NCBI RefSeq assembly: GCF_018446385.1
Contig: NC_055996.1
Coordinates: 17,471,317 to 17,535,316, forward strand
DNA: 64,000 nt
Origin: Zingiber officinale
Lineage: Eukaryota; Streptophyta; Magnoliopsida; Zingiberales; Zingiberaceae
Direction of reading: 5' to 3'
Below are positions 42,998-53,704 of the stretch, in pieces. The notes under the pieces are model-generated. The model was not told the DNA's origin. It saw nothing but the letters and a program-made list of their open reading frames with translations, and ran no database searches. How positions within the stretch are numbered: the stretch's first letter is position 1; every line of letters begins with the position of its first letter. Made by a program: the position numbers and the translations under genes.

Positions 42998-44600
42998 TTA
43001 GCTGTCCATTATATTATCAATGTTGTCTTGTCCGGTTAAGTCTAAAGATGATGCTTGTGAGCTGGAAGCTTGATTTGGTGCTCTGTGTCTGGCTAAGGTA
43101 GCTCGATAGGCTCTAGCTGAAAGGGCAGAACTTGCTAACCTCTTGTTACTCATTCTCTCTGTCTTCTTCTGGTAATGTTGAAATAGGGTATTATGCTGTG
43201 TAGTAAAGTGAAAAGAGAAAAATCTGGTACCCATATCTTTTGGCCAATAAATTTTTTCAGTGAATGATTCGCCAACCAGAAGATAGGTATCAGGATCTTC
43301 AAGTCTGTCCCAGCCCCAATGCGTCCCTTGGACTGAAGCTCTCCATTGTTTGAGTTGGTCTGAAAAGGAGGGAGGAGCTTCCCAATCACAGTCTGGGTCT
43401 GTAGGATAGTCATGTAACTCGGCTTGGTAACCGCCAACTTCATTTACGTCAATTTTTACTAAATGTCGGGCTGACTCTATCTTAAGATCCAGCCATTCTG
43501 GAGGAGTACTATCAAATGTGCATACTACAAACGTTTCTTCTTCTTCCAAAGCAGTAGAAATAACAGTACCAAGTTTCTTTGGGAAATCTTTAACTGAATC
43601 TGGGTCATGAATCCATAATTTATGTAAGAGGCCGTAATCAAGAAGAGTAAAAGGGGTAATTTGTCTCCCTTTGTAAGCCGTAGTAATATAGGATTCATAA
43701 TCCATGTTAGCTCTTCTGAAAGGATAGAGAAGCTGGCATTGACATCCATATTTATCTGATTCTATGCAAGGTGGTCCTTTCTTCTAGCATTTAAGTTTTG
43801 GGCTGAACTCAGCTTCATATACAATAGTCATTCCTTCAGGAGGTGTCTTGTGAAAAGCTTTTAGGGTTTCACATAATTCTATAAACGTTTGTAAAGTAGA
43901 TTTTTCAGCCAGACTGCGAACATAAGTATGAATTTCCTCAGGAATAGTATTTGGGAAACCTGCCAGGCGCATCTCAGATGCTCTTTGTAAAGCTGTAGTC
44001 TTATTTTGTTCTTTAAGTTGAGCCTAAGTTAGGTACTCTGGTCTGATAGGAGTATTGGTGTGTTCTGTTGAAGGTTCTGCCAGGCTATTCTCAGGAGTAT
44101 GTTGCACAACTTGAGCATAAGTAAAAGTATTTGTATCAGGGCTAGTAGCTTGTATTGGTGTTGTTTGCAAAGTTGTACTCACAAAGAAATGTGGTCCTAG
44201 ATGGGCTTTGGCTGCTGTAAAAGCCTCATCAAGTGAATAGTAGCCTTTAAAGTATGGATGTTCTAGGTTTTGAATGGCTAAATTGGTTTCTTCCCATGTA
44301 GACCCCTGCCTGGGGTCCTGAAAAGACCACGTAACAGGAAAATTTCTTTCCTGCTAGTTTCTGGATAGTGGTAAGAAAGTAGTTGGAAAGAGCATTTATT
44401 ACTGCGATTTTATGTCCAGAGCTTCCTGGAAGTGTTGGGATATGCCAAATATTGTCAATAAGACAATTTTGGATGTGGTCAAGTCTGTCTCTGCCAACAA
44501 AGCGAAAATGATCTTCTGGTTGTGTGAAAAGTTGTAAATCTTGAGTGCCAAAACGCATGGTTTTGGTGGAAAAAGTATGAACTTTCCTTGGTTTGTCCAT
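42998..44600 (-). pseudogene. Viroplasmin/transactivator-like ORF of the pararetrovirus
   Basis: The first part (44600-44247) contains CYVVFSGPQAGVYM. After a one-base frame change near 44300 it is followed by HPYFKGYYSLDEAFTAAKA; together these are the caulimovirus viroplasmin (RNase H N-terminal-like) fold. The frame then runs leftwards with a stop near 44025 and a TAG at about 43784, and ends with a 235-residue stretch (43705-42998, MDYESYITTAYKG to NIDNIMDS). In relatives this protein forms inclusion bodies and helps translate the polycistronic RNA. Broken by one frameshift and two stops. The C-terminal part is assigned by continuity, not by motif. Confidence 0.72.
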
Positions 44601-44619
44601 CCTGTAAGGATTAAAAATG

Positions 44620-46150
44620 TTAATGTAACAATCTTGATAATGTATTTGCTAAAGAATTATTAACCCCTTTAATATGTTCCCATTGTATCTTAAGTCCTTT
44701 ATTGATTATGGTATCTGTAAATTTTAACCAACGCTTTGTACTGAGGTCTTTTCTGACTGTTTTAGTTTGTTGACCATATTTGACTATGGCTTCACAGTCT
44801 GTTCTAATAAGGATTTCTGATTTGTTACAAATAAATAGTCTAAAAGCTTCTAAGCAGTAAATAACAGCTAAAATTTCATAATCTAATGATGTTAAGTGTC
44901 CTTTTTCATGGTATTTTCCAGAGGCATAGCGACATAAAACTTCTGCTGATTTAGGTTCATATTTGGAAGTTTTGCGATATAAGATACCACCCCAACCAGT
45001 CTCACAACCATCTGTTTCAATAATTAAATAATCTGAGTCAAGAGGTAAAGTTAACTTAGGGATAGTTTTAACCAGTTGTTTGATTTGCTGAACTAAAGCA
45101 ATATCTTGTTGGTTAAAATGTTTTTGTCCTGTTAAAGATGTCTTATTGTATAATGGTCCACTAATTTTTCCTATATCTTTTAGATAGGGTCTTGCATAAT
45201 TTAGAAGACCTAGAAAAGCTCTTAAAGTTTTAGTATCTTCCATTTTGTCTGGAAAGGCTAGAATCTTAGCTGAAATATGAGGTTGTAAAGTGATTTGTCC
45301 TTTGCCTATTTCAGCCCCTAAGAATTCAACATGTGTAACAGCTAGTTTCATTTTCTTTCGTGAAATAATCAAACCATGTTTTTCAAATAGATTGAAGATT
45401 GTGTGTAAATGAGCATAGTGTTCTTGTTTAGTTTTGGAAAAAACTAAGATATCGTCTATGTAGACACAGGTGAAGTGAGCAACATTTCTAAAAATATCAT
45501 CCATTTTTCGTTGAAATATTTGAGGAGCTGTTTTAAGACCAAAAGGCATAACAAGACACTCAAAGTGGCCTTCAAGACAGGAAAAAGCTGTCCATTCTAT
45601 TGAGTCTGGGTGCATCCGTACTTGCCAGAAACCTGATTTCATATCGAACTTTGAGTATCATTTAGAATGTTGTATTTTATTCAGAAGTTGGTCTTTATCT
45701 GGTATTTTGTAGCCATCTTCCTGACAGTTATCATTTAGCCTTTTGTAATTAAATATCATTCGGGATTAACCTCGTTTTTGTTCAGCTCCTTTATTTACTA
45801 TAAAAGCTGGACTTCTATGTCTAGAGGTAGATCGTTGAATGGCTCCTAAGTGTAGTAATTGTTGAATATGTGTTTTGCATTCTTCAGTTTCTCAGTTTGT
45901 GTATCTTAAGTCTTGGGCCTTAATAGTTAGGTCAGGGTTAATGATTGCTAATTTACAATAAATTTTATCTCTTTCCCAGTATTTGGTTGGGTTGTCGCCA
46001 ATAATCTCTAGTTTTTCTAGTCGAGATATAAGAGAGTCTATATCTGGCTGATGGGTGTTAATAGTTTGAAGTAATTGTTTAGGGAGAAGTAGATCATTAG
46101 GAATATCCCAGGAGGAAAGATCATTTAGAGGGCTTGTCCAGCCAAGTAAG
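44620..46150 (-). pseudogene. Pararetroviral reverse transcriptase-RNase H
   Basis: The readable block 45642-44620 (340 residues) begins KSGFWQVRMHPDSIEWTAF and contains MPFGLKTAPQIFQRKMD, the active-site box YIDDILVFSK, the thumb FLGLLNYARPYLKD, and RNase H motifs IIETDGCETGWGG, SLDYEILAVIYCLEA and IRTDCEAIVKY. The end is VNNSLANTLSRL, where relatives have LADTLSR: Asn replaces the last catalytic Asp. The N-terminal RT (46150-45643) is recognisable in the same general frame but has at least three stops (for example near 45893 and 45765), and a frameshift near 46160 separates it from the protease ORF. Confidence 0.87.
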
Positions 46151-46151
46151 T

Positions 46152-47642
46152 CTAGTTTTCTTGATATTCAGAAAAGGCAAGGTCACAGGATGACATCTGT
46201 TTACATGTCCCTTTTATAGTACACTGGCAAGTATTGTCCTTAGACTGGGTTCGGGTTTCTGTTGAAGCTGTTAAAGGCTTAACTACTGAGGGGTAGTCTG
46301 ACACAATAGGTGCAACTATTGGATTAGAGAAGAATAGAGCATAATCTTTTGTAAGTAAAAAGGCCCTGTCTGGTGATATAAGAAAATTTAGTCCTAGGAT
46401 AAGGTGGATATTCTGATGTAGTAACGGTTTAACCCATAATTTGGAGAGAGTTTGGGGAGTACTATAGGTGCCACGGTTATTATAAAATTTTATATGTATG
46501 TTTGTGACAAATTGGGTACTAGTAAGTTGTTGGCCATCAAATTGTATACTAATTAAAGGTTGTGATGAAGTTTTAATCAAAATTTTAGGTAAAATAGACA
46601 GAAGTGTAGCCTCATCTATAGTTGAATTAGTGGCTCCACTATCTAAGAAAGCTTGTAATGTAAATTCATGGCCATGTATATTTACTAAGCATTTTACCCT
46701 AACATCAAGAGTTTTATTTGTATTACAAATACTAGGGGTTTTTATAAAAACCATATCAGTGTTTGGTGACTCTGTTATTTGTAAACTTTTATCCTTGTTA
46801 GATGGTAACAACTCCTGTGATATTAGTTCTTCTATTTGGTTTGTTATTATATCCACATGAGTTTCTAGTTGGCTTATTCTGGTTTCTAATGTTGATACTC
46901 TTGTTTCTAAAAGGATATTTCTAGTACTACTTTTAGTGGGTTGTGTTATTGGAATTAGAATATTAAAATAACTCTGAAGACACAAATTACAGGCCTGTTT
47001 CTTGCAGGTTATACAGGTACCTCTTTTATCAATAGCTGGATAATAACTACACAAATAGCAGGGTATATTATCTGTTTCTATTTTTAATTTCCAATCATGT
47101 ATACAATTAGAGTCACCTAAGTTTGTATTTAGTTGTGTGAGCATTAAGTTGGTATCCATGAAAGGAGAGTCATCCCATAATTCTGGTTCTAAATTTATTG
47201 AATTGTAATCAAAGTCTGTATAGGATGAGTGTTGTAGGAAGGAATTTACTAAGCTATAGTCGGAAGAGGGGGGAACTTCTTCCATATCATCTACAGAAAT
47301 AATAGAATAGATAGAAGATGTGTCTGAGACATCTGATTGAATTTATACTAAATCTAAATTTGTACAGGTAACTAATTTAGCTTCTCTAGTGTATAAGTTT
47401 TTCTTATTTAGGCAGGTAGACGACAAATGCCCTGGTTCATTACAAGCAAAACAAGTAACAGTATTAGTATATGTTTTCTTTGGTTTATATTTTCTGACAT
47501 GTTTTTCTTTATTTAAATATGATTTCTTTTCTCTGCTTTTCCTAACATAATATGTTTTTCTTGGCCTGACATTTTTAGTTTTAGCAGGTTGTGTAGTTGC
47601 TTTAGTATTTCGATAATGCTTTTGTTTTTGTTTAGGTATCAT
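46152..47642 (-). pseudogene. Pararetroviral coat zinc knuckle and protease region
   Basis: A single frame broken by one TAA (47343-47345). The first part (47642-47346) is Lys/Arg-rich and ends with the knuckle CFACNEPGHLSSTC, the C-terminal RNA-binding tail of caulimovirid coat proteins. The second part (47285-46152, 377 residues) has a Cys-rich cluster (CYLCSYYP, CITCKKQACNLC), a heptad-like segment (LETRVSTLETRISQLE), and the aspartic protease site FLDSGATNSTI. The coat core and movement protein that should precede the knuckle are missing because the insert begins only about 30 bases upstream. Confidence 0.8.
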
Positions 47643-47673
47643 TGAACCATACTGTTGGGGGTATATATTTGAC

Positions 47674-47700
47674 TATATATATATATATATATATATATAT
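47674..47700. repeat. TA dinucleotide run, right edge of viral insert
   Basis: Pure TA repeat, followed by host sequence CATAATTTCTATATAAA that recurs at 48247. Confidence 0.85.
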
Positions 47701-48598
47701 CATAATTTCTATATAAAAAAAATATATTTTTGCTCTCGTAGTTAATAATTAGCTTTTGCGAACAGAAAATTAAGTCAATTATTTAAGGGTGCATTTGGTT
47801 CATGTATTTTCTATTTTTATTTTTAAAAATATATATATTTTTAAAAAATAATATTTAATTTATATTTTTTATATCTGTTTCTAAAAAATTAAATAGAATT
47901 TTTAAGAAAAATAGAGAATATCTAAAAATTATTTTTTATTTTCTAAAAAATATACTTTTTTAAAAAATAAAAATAAAAAAAATGTAAATCAAACACACCC
48001 TAATATTGTTATTCTATTTTTGTTAGGTGCAAGAAGATAATTTTTAAATCAACATATAAATTCTGAAATGAAATGAGAAATGTTCTGAAATGAAATGAGA
48101 AAGGAAAGAGAAGAAATAAATAAATAATTGTCTAGATGTAAAATTGAAATCAAATGTACTTTTCGGAAGAATGAAATTTTGATATGCTTAAAACTAAATT
48201 TAAAATGCGTCCTTAAATACTTACCCAAACATATATATATATATATCATAATTTCTATATAAAAATATATATTTTTACTCTCATAGTTAATAATTAGTTT
48301 TTGCGAACAGAAAATTAAGTCAATTATTTAAGGGTGTATTTGGTTCATGTATTTTTTATTTTTATTTTTTTAAAAAATATATATTTTTAAAAAATAATAT
48401 TTAATTTACATTTTTTATATCCATTTTCTAAAAAATTAAATAGAATTTTTAAAAAAAATAGAGAATATATAAAAATTATTTTTTATTTTCTAAAAAATAT
48501 ATTTTAAAAAAAATAAAAATAAAAAAATGCAAATCAAACCCATCCTAATATTGTTATTCTATTTTTGTTAGGTGCAAGAAGATAATTTTTAAATCAAC
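47701..48598. repeat. Tandemly duplicated host flank
   Basis: Segment B (47701-48053) recurs at 48247-48598. Segment A (41805-41962, the end of the fold-back arm) recurs at 48054-48230. The order A - TA/virus/TA - B - A - TA - B shows a direct duplication of an A-TA-B unit of about 545 bases. The virus is in one copy only; the second copy (48054-48598) is the empty-site form, with TA run 48231-48246. The repeat contains a small internal duplication (TTCTGAAATGAAATGAGAAA, 48060-48100). Confidence 0.9.
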
Positions 48599-48779
48599 TT
48601 GCACTAAATTTAATAATATCGGTTTCTTTTAATAAAATAAACTAATCAACGTGGAGCGCGTTTTGATAAAAAAAAAAAAAAAATCATCACGTGCGTTCAA
48701 CATCGAGAGAAAAAAACTACGGCATGACGCGGTGGGGGCTTTATAAGAGCGCTTTCAATGCCATGTGCCACGTTACAAA

Positions 48780-48810
<31 letters not shown>

Positions 48811-49440
48811 TTCTCTATTATTAAAAATCTTTTAATAATTTCGTTATAGATTTCATTTTTTTTTTATTATATTTTATCTTTTATACATAATTAAATTTTC
48901 CCACGTCAAAAGTACTGATCAATTATCTTAAATTAAATTTTTATCTTAAATTTTATATTTAGTATAAAAAATTCTATATCAATTAGTCTATCCATTTTCT
49001 AAATATATTTTATAAATAATTAAATTTAGGGAACAATTCCATTTCTTAAATATTAAAATAATATTTTTTTTCTCCTCTATTTAATAATAAATTATATAGA
49101 GAAAAGAGAAAAATAATTTTAAAAATAAATATATAATAAATTATAAAAAAATCAATATATTATATAATAAAAATAAATATCTAAATTTAATAAAATAATT
49201 TTTTTTACTCTAAATTTTAAATTTTGAACGAAGATGTTAATGACAAGCTCCTATGCTCTAATCAACGGGAAGTCTGACAGATTCGGGTGCTGCTTTTTAT
49301 TTTTTCCAAAATAATAAAAAAAACATAATTCATCGCGTGCGGTCAATATCGACTCATCGGTCGCCGTCCTAGAACGCGCTTGGCTTGATCATTCCCACCA
49401 GAAAAAACACGCATATACACAGTCGCACGCGGCCATGCAT
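48599..49440 (+). promoter_or_regulatory. AT-rich intergenic region and putative promoter
   Basis: TA run at 48784-48810 and long AT-rich tracts. The segment 48683-48707 (ATCATCACGTGCGTTCAACA...) is similar to 49328-49352 (ATTCATCGCGTGCGGTCAAT...). Each lies upstream of a TATA-like element (TTATAAG near 48741; TATAAAAG at 49441). Just before the second TATA box are GCATGCA-type motifs (49432-49440). Confidence 0.45.
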
Positions 49441-49448
49441 TATAAAAG
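49441..49448 (+). promoter_or_regulatory. TATA box
   Basis: TATAAAAG, 173 bases before the ATG of the small gene, in a GC-richer context than its surroundings. Confidence 0.65.
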
Positions 49449-49613
49449 CAGCTAGCCATCAGCCACAGCTAGCAAGCTGCTGCAGTCGTAGGAATTAGGA
49501 ATTAGAGATCAGGAAGAGCATCCACATTGTTTGATCGATCAAGCTCAGCTGCTCAGGTAAACTCAAGATCGAGAGTTTCGTCTAGAGGAGCTGTCATCAC
49601 GAGACCAAGATAC

Positions 49614-49868
49614 ATGTCTCTGGATCCATCGTCCTTGAATCATCAGCTCCTTCCAAATCACCAGCCGCCGCTTCAACCTCCGGCCGCCGCCGCCTCCGTG
49701 AATAGGAGGAAGCTGGAAATGAGCTCGAAGGAAATGGTGGTGGTAGCGGCGGCGGAGGAAGATGGGAAGATTAAGAGAGATCAGGAAGAGGTTTTGATGG
49801 AGTCGATGTCGCCGCCGCCCAGCAACCTTCCGCTGCCTAGTTTCCTACTGACAAGGCAGAAAAAGTAA
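49614..49868 (+). CDS. Small hypothetical plant protein
   Basis: 84 residues from the first ATG after the TATA box (MSLDPSSLNHQLLPNHQPPL) to TAA. It is Pro-rich at the N-terminus, has a basic patch (VNRRKLEMSSKEM), an acidic middle, and a conserved-looking C-terminal motif PPPSNLPLPSFLLTRQKK. GC content and codon use (GCC, GCG, CCG) are clearly richer than the AT-rich surroundings, as expected for a real monocot gene. The frame is open upstream to 49527 but without ATG. I cannot name the family; short proteins ending in a PPPSxLPLPxF-like motif are known in plants, but I assign no function. A leader intron (GTAAAC after 49556) is possible. Confidence 0.6.
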   Translation: MSLDPSSLNHQLLPNHQPPLQPPAAAASVNRRKLEMSSKEMVVVAAAEEDGKIKRDQEEVLMESMSPPPSNLPLPSFLLTRQKK

Positions 49869-50450
49869 AGGAATTGCCATGGAATCCGGTGATCCTCAAA
49901 CCTGAATTATAGTCATTTATCATGGAGGAGGAGATGCGATATATATGGCCGATTTGTGTTTCATATGCTATTTTTGTTGTTGTTCGAGTGTAATTTGCAA
50001 TACTTAAGCATCGATATGAGATTGGATTATGTAGATTACTTGAACTGAAGCACTCCAATGCTCCATGCAGCAGTAAATCTTTCGATGAAACATCGATAAT
50101 ACTTTTCAATTCTAGCCAAGTTGGGGCCTTGGCAGCGGAGAGACAGGACGCCAAATTTTATTATATTTAAGGATTCAATTTTAACTGATAATTTTTTTTT
50201 AAATGGACGATTGACCGATGGATAGACCATCAGTGGAAAATTTTAAAAAAAAATGGACGATTGACCGATTGAAAGACTATAAGTGGAATCAGATGATGAT
50301 CCTCAAAATTAATCAGTTAAAATATTTTATATCAACTAAAAAATAATAATAATAATAAATCTAAATTGTTATAACAAAAAGATGATTGCTTTCATCCCAT
50401 AATCCGTCCCTACTGATTCAGTTTGAAAATTGCATAGATGATGTGTTGAG
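49869..50450. other. 3' flank of the small gene
   Basis: No further gene. A direct repeat of about 50 bases around AAATGGACGATTGACCGAT occurs at 50199 and 50251. AAT trinucleotide run near 50340-50360. Confidence 0.5.
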
Positions 50451-50778
50451 TACGGTGGACTGATGATTGATCGGTAGAAGATCTTTCTCTTTGAAAAGAA
50501 GCTTTTCTTATATCCTGCGCACAAGGAGACCAGTTAACTAGATATCAGCACTTAAAAACCAGAGGGAATCCCTGACGAAGGTCCTCTGACACTTAAGTAG
50601 TACTGATCCGAATAAGTGGATGAAGAAAAGTGAAAACGTGCACGCAAGAGTAAAGTTGTAGATATTCAGAGAACGCATCTTCACCACGGAAAGGACTCCC
50701 CTTTATATACCTCCTCACTTAATCTCCGTAATTGTGAGGTGGCAGAATATGTCAGAGTTTGTTAGGTAAAGGAAATTA
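50451..50778. repeat. Possible gypsy LTR fragment
   Basis: The layout (GGTCCTCTGACACTTAAGT, then AAGAGTAAAGTTGTAG, then CTTTATATACC) loosely parallels the Tat LTR at 9600-9740 (CCCTCCGACGCTCAAGTC, GAGTAACGCGGTATAAAC, CTTTTATAGG). It is cut by the Sirevirus insertion at 50779. Remnant identity is tentative. Confidence 0.35.
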
Positions 50779-52049
50779 TGTTTGTGTGGTTAGCACTAAC
50801 GGTCTAACTCAGGTTTTGATGAATGACAAAGTAAGTTAAGTTAGTTTCATTATGATCTAACAAAAAAAAATGTGGAACCGCCACATCAGCTGCCCCCCTA
50901 GAGCCGGTCCCACGGATATGGAGGGAGGTAAATGCAGGTACACAGCTGAAAGCGCATAGCCGGGACGCTAACCCCAGGCAATGACACCCCGAGGATCGAA
51001 TCCTGGACCTTTCGGCCACGAAACCATGCACTTCCAGCTGTGTTAAGCCCTGGGGACAGCTAACGCTTTGACCCTGGACCTTTCATTATGATCTAACGCT
51101 TTGACCAAGTGTGCAGGAGAAACCCAGCTAGGTCGACGGGCCGACCGAATAGCTGGCACAAAGTCCAGACAGGTCGAGGGGCTGACCGGATGTCTGGTAC
51201 GAAACCCAGCTAGGTCGACGAGCCAACCGGATAGCTGGTACGAAATCCAAACGAGTCGAAGGGCTGATCGGACGTCTGACAGATAAGTTAAGGTAAGTCA
51301 CTGGAGGAGAGTGACTGTGAGGACGCATTCCCGGGAAGGGAACTTAGGCGCCAATCCAACTTAGAACCAGTTCAGAACTCTAAGTTGAGATCTTGACTAG
51401 ATTTTGATCTCGGCGAGACGGAATCTAATTACTACTCGTTCCTTATATAACTGTGCTAATACTTTGTTTTACAGGGTAGTATAATTTGCATTTCATCTCG
51501 GACTAACGTTTTCTTGCAGGTAGTTGGAAAATAGAGGTCCAGGCGCCCAGAAGGGATCCGGGCGCCCGGAATGCAAATTTTATCTCGAAACGACGTCGCA
51601 ACGTAAAGCGCTCTGGTTGGCTAGGCTACGTCACAGTCCAAGCGCCCGGAAGGGATCCGGGCGCCCGGAGCTTCCTATATAAGGAGTCCTTCTCCAGAGC
51701 TTCAGATAAGTCACTACAACACCATCCAACGCTTGCTAGATATGTTGTGCTCTTGTGACGCTGTGAAGCTTCTCTGACAACGCGCTGTTTCTTCTTTTCC
51801 TTAATTATTGTCGGTATTTCATTTTTAGCATTCCTGTACTTTCATTTTGTAATAACTTTTTCGAATTGCTAGTGAATTGCCCAACGAAAGCACTCGACGA
51901 GTGTGGGCCTTGGAGTAGGAGTCGACGAATGCTCCGAACCAAGTAAAACGATTCTTATTAGCGTTGTGATTTCATTTTTTGATGTTTACTCTTTACGAAC
52001 ATTTTTCGATCGATATTCACCCCCCTCTATCGACGTTCAAAATCCAATA
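50779..52049 (+). repeat. Sirevirus 5' LTR
   Basis: It contains the SINE (50862-51080) and its extra target duplication. Sub-repeats of about 50 bases carry AGCTAGGTCGAC and GACCGGA(T/C)GTCTGG (51120-51290); there are fewer units than in the 3' LTR. Near the 3' end is ATTCACCCCCCTCTATCGAC. Confidence 0.88.
50862..51080 (-). mobile_element. SINE insertion
   Basis: A 219-base insertion absent from the 3' LTR, flanked by perfect 17-base duplications TTTCATTATGATCTAAC (50845-50861 and 51081-51097). On the minus strand it ends in a run of nine T. A box-B-like tRNA promoter motif GGATTCGATCC lies within CAGGATTCGATCCTCGGGG. The T-tail and tRNA-like 5' part resemble the Au-type SINEs of plants. The A box is not clear. 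Confidence 0.75.
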
Positions 52050-52051
52050 AG

Positions 52052-52063
52052 TGGTATCAGAGC
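52052..52063 (+). other. Sirevirus primer-binding site
   Basis: TGGTATCAGAGC, complementary to initiator-methionine tRNA, two bases after the LTR. Confidence 0.9.
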
Positions 52064-52316
52064 AGGTATCGCTCTGATTTGGTGCAACCACCAATCAAAC
52101 AAGGAGGTGAAATTCTTTTTCAATTTTTTTTCAGTTTTCAGTTTTACATTATAATCCAAACTGGTATCATTACCTTTTTGGAAATTTTCTCATAGCAATT
52201 AATCTGAATTAGTGCAACACTAATTCAATTTTAGATACTTTTTATTTTAAATACCGCACTACTAATCCAAGATCAAGTCTTGGGATTTCTTTTTTTTTTG
52301 TGTGTGCAAGGTAAAA

Positions 52317-53704
52317 ATGTCTCAAATCGAAGGCTTCAACACAGCCCGTCCTTCTCTATTCAACGAGGATGACTTCCCCTACTGGAAGAAATGAATGGAG
52401 GTCTACCTGAAAACCGACTTCGACCAGTCGTTCAACGTCACCAGAGGCTACAAGGCGCCAGTTGACAACTCCGGAAAGCCACTGGACTGTGGACTTTGAA
52501 CATGAAAAAGAAAGCCTCGACGGACTTCAAAGCTCTCAACACACTACAATGCGGACTGACAAGGGAAGATCTTAACCAAGTGGGTCCACACCAAAATGTG
52601 AAGGAATTATGGGACAAGCTGGTTGAACTACACGAAGGAACGAGCGACGCCAAGGTAACTAAGCATGACCTTCTTCTAAATAAATTATTTAATATTAAAA
52701 TGCAGGAAGGAGAAACTAAAAATCAACTTCATGCGAGGATCAAAGACATCCTCAACGGACTTCACACGATAGGCCACCAGATGAAGAATCGCGACTTAAT
52801 CAGGTATGCCTTAAACGTGTTTCCGTGAAATACATGGTTATCTATCGTGGATGCCTACAAGGTTTTAAAGAACCTTTCTAAATTAAAATTAGACGAGTTA
52901 TTTTGCGAACTTGAATTACATGAGTAGATTAATGCCAGAACCGAGAAAGGTATCGTTTTGTTTGCAGGTTTCTCCAAGGAAAGGACAAAAACCAAGTCTG
53001 AACCTGAAGATGAGTCCGACCAAGATTTTGAAGATGAAGAGTACCTGGTGAACCTGGTAAGGAAGATGTTCACCAAGAGGAAGAAGAACTTTAGCAAAAG
53101 GGACTTGCAGAAGATCAACTCCCCGACTGAACCAAGGAACGTGACTTGCTTCGGGTGCAATAAGAAAGGCCACTACAAGAACGAGTGTCCGAAATTGAAG
53201 AGCGACAAGTCGAAAACAACCAAGAAGAAGGCTCTCAAAGCAACTTGGGACGACTCATCTTCAGAAGAATCAGAGGTCGAAGATCAGAAGCATCAAAGCC
53301 ACCTCACGTTGATGGCTCGTGAAGAAGAATCGGAGGACGAATCAGAAGACCGGTCCGAACCCGAATCGAGCCACGAGTCCGTACTCATTTCTGAAGGTCC
53401 CGAAGAGGTATACCGTAGCTTAAATAAGAAATTTTTTAAAATTATTGCTTGTTTAGATAAAACATTAACTGTAATTGAAAATGAAAATAAATTGCTCATT
53501 GAGGAAAATCAAAACCTCAAGGAACAAATCATAAATTATAATCCTACTCAAGACCTAACGCTTGAGGAGGAAAATTCAACATTAAAAACAGGAATTAATA
53601 AATTAAAAGGGCTTTTAGAAAAATTTACAACAAGATCTAAAAATTTAGATCTTATTTTAAATAGTCAAAAAGCCGTCTACAATAAAACCGGACTTGGCTA
53701 CTAG
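52317..53704 (+). pseudogene. Sirevirus gag
   Basis: The ATG at 52317 opens MSQIEGFNTARPSLFNEDDFPYW; a TGA follows within 25 codons and the frame changes near 52490. The capsid-like part is readable at 52496-52828 (KELWDKLVELHEGTSDAKV, MKNRDLIRYALNVFP). The C-terminal part at 52958-53704 has the zinc knuckle CFGCNKKGHYKNEC, a Glu/Ser-rich segment, and a coiled coil (ENENKLLIEENQNLKEQI). Stops near 52835 and 52925 separate these. Only one knuckle is seen, unlike the gag-only family. Confidence 0.85.

Larger units (their letters stand above)
41991..47673 (-). mobile_element. Endogenous pararetrovirus (Caulimoviridae), defective
   Basis: 5.7 kb in a TA repeat. Minus-strand order: coat-protein zinc knuckle and protease region (47642-46152), RT-RNase H (about 46150-44620), viroplasmin-like ORF (44600-42998), a TATA-bearing non-coding region, then a leader-like stretch ending at the TA run. 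There is no integrase and no LTR. The RT-RNase H and a viroplasmin domain identify a caulimovirid; the genus is not assigned (a cavemovirus/solendovirus-like plan is possible). No movement protein or main coat-protein region is present, so the insert is a permuted partial genome. Stops and frameshifts occur in every ORF, so it is an old, non-infectious relic. Confidence 0.88.

Noticed and set aside
50990..51020. tRNA gene suggested by the GGATTCGATCC box B
   Set aside because: No cloverleaf could be drawn, and target duplications plus the T-tail show a SINE instead.
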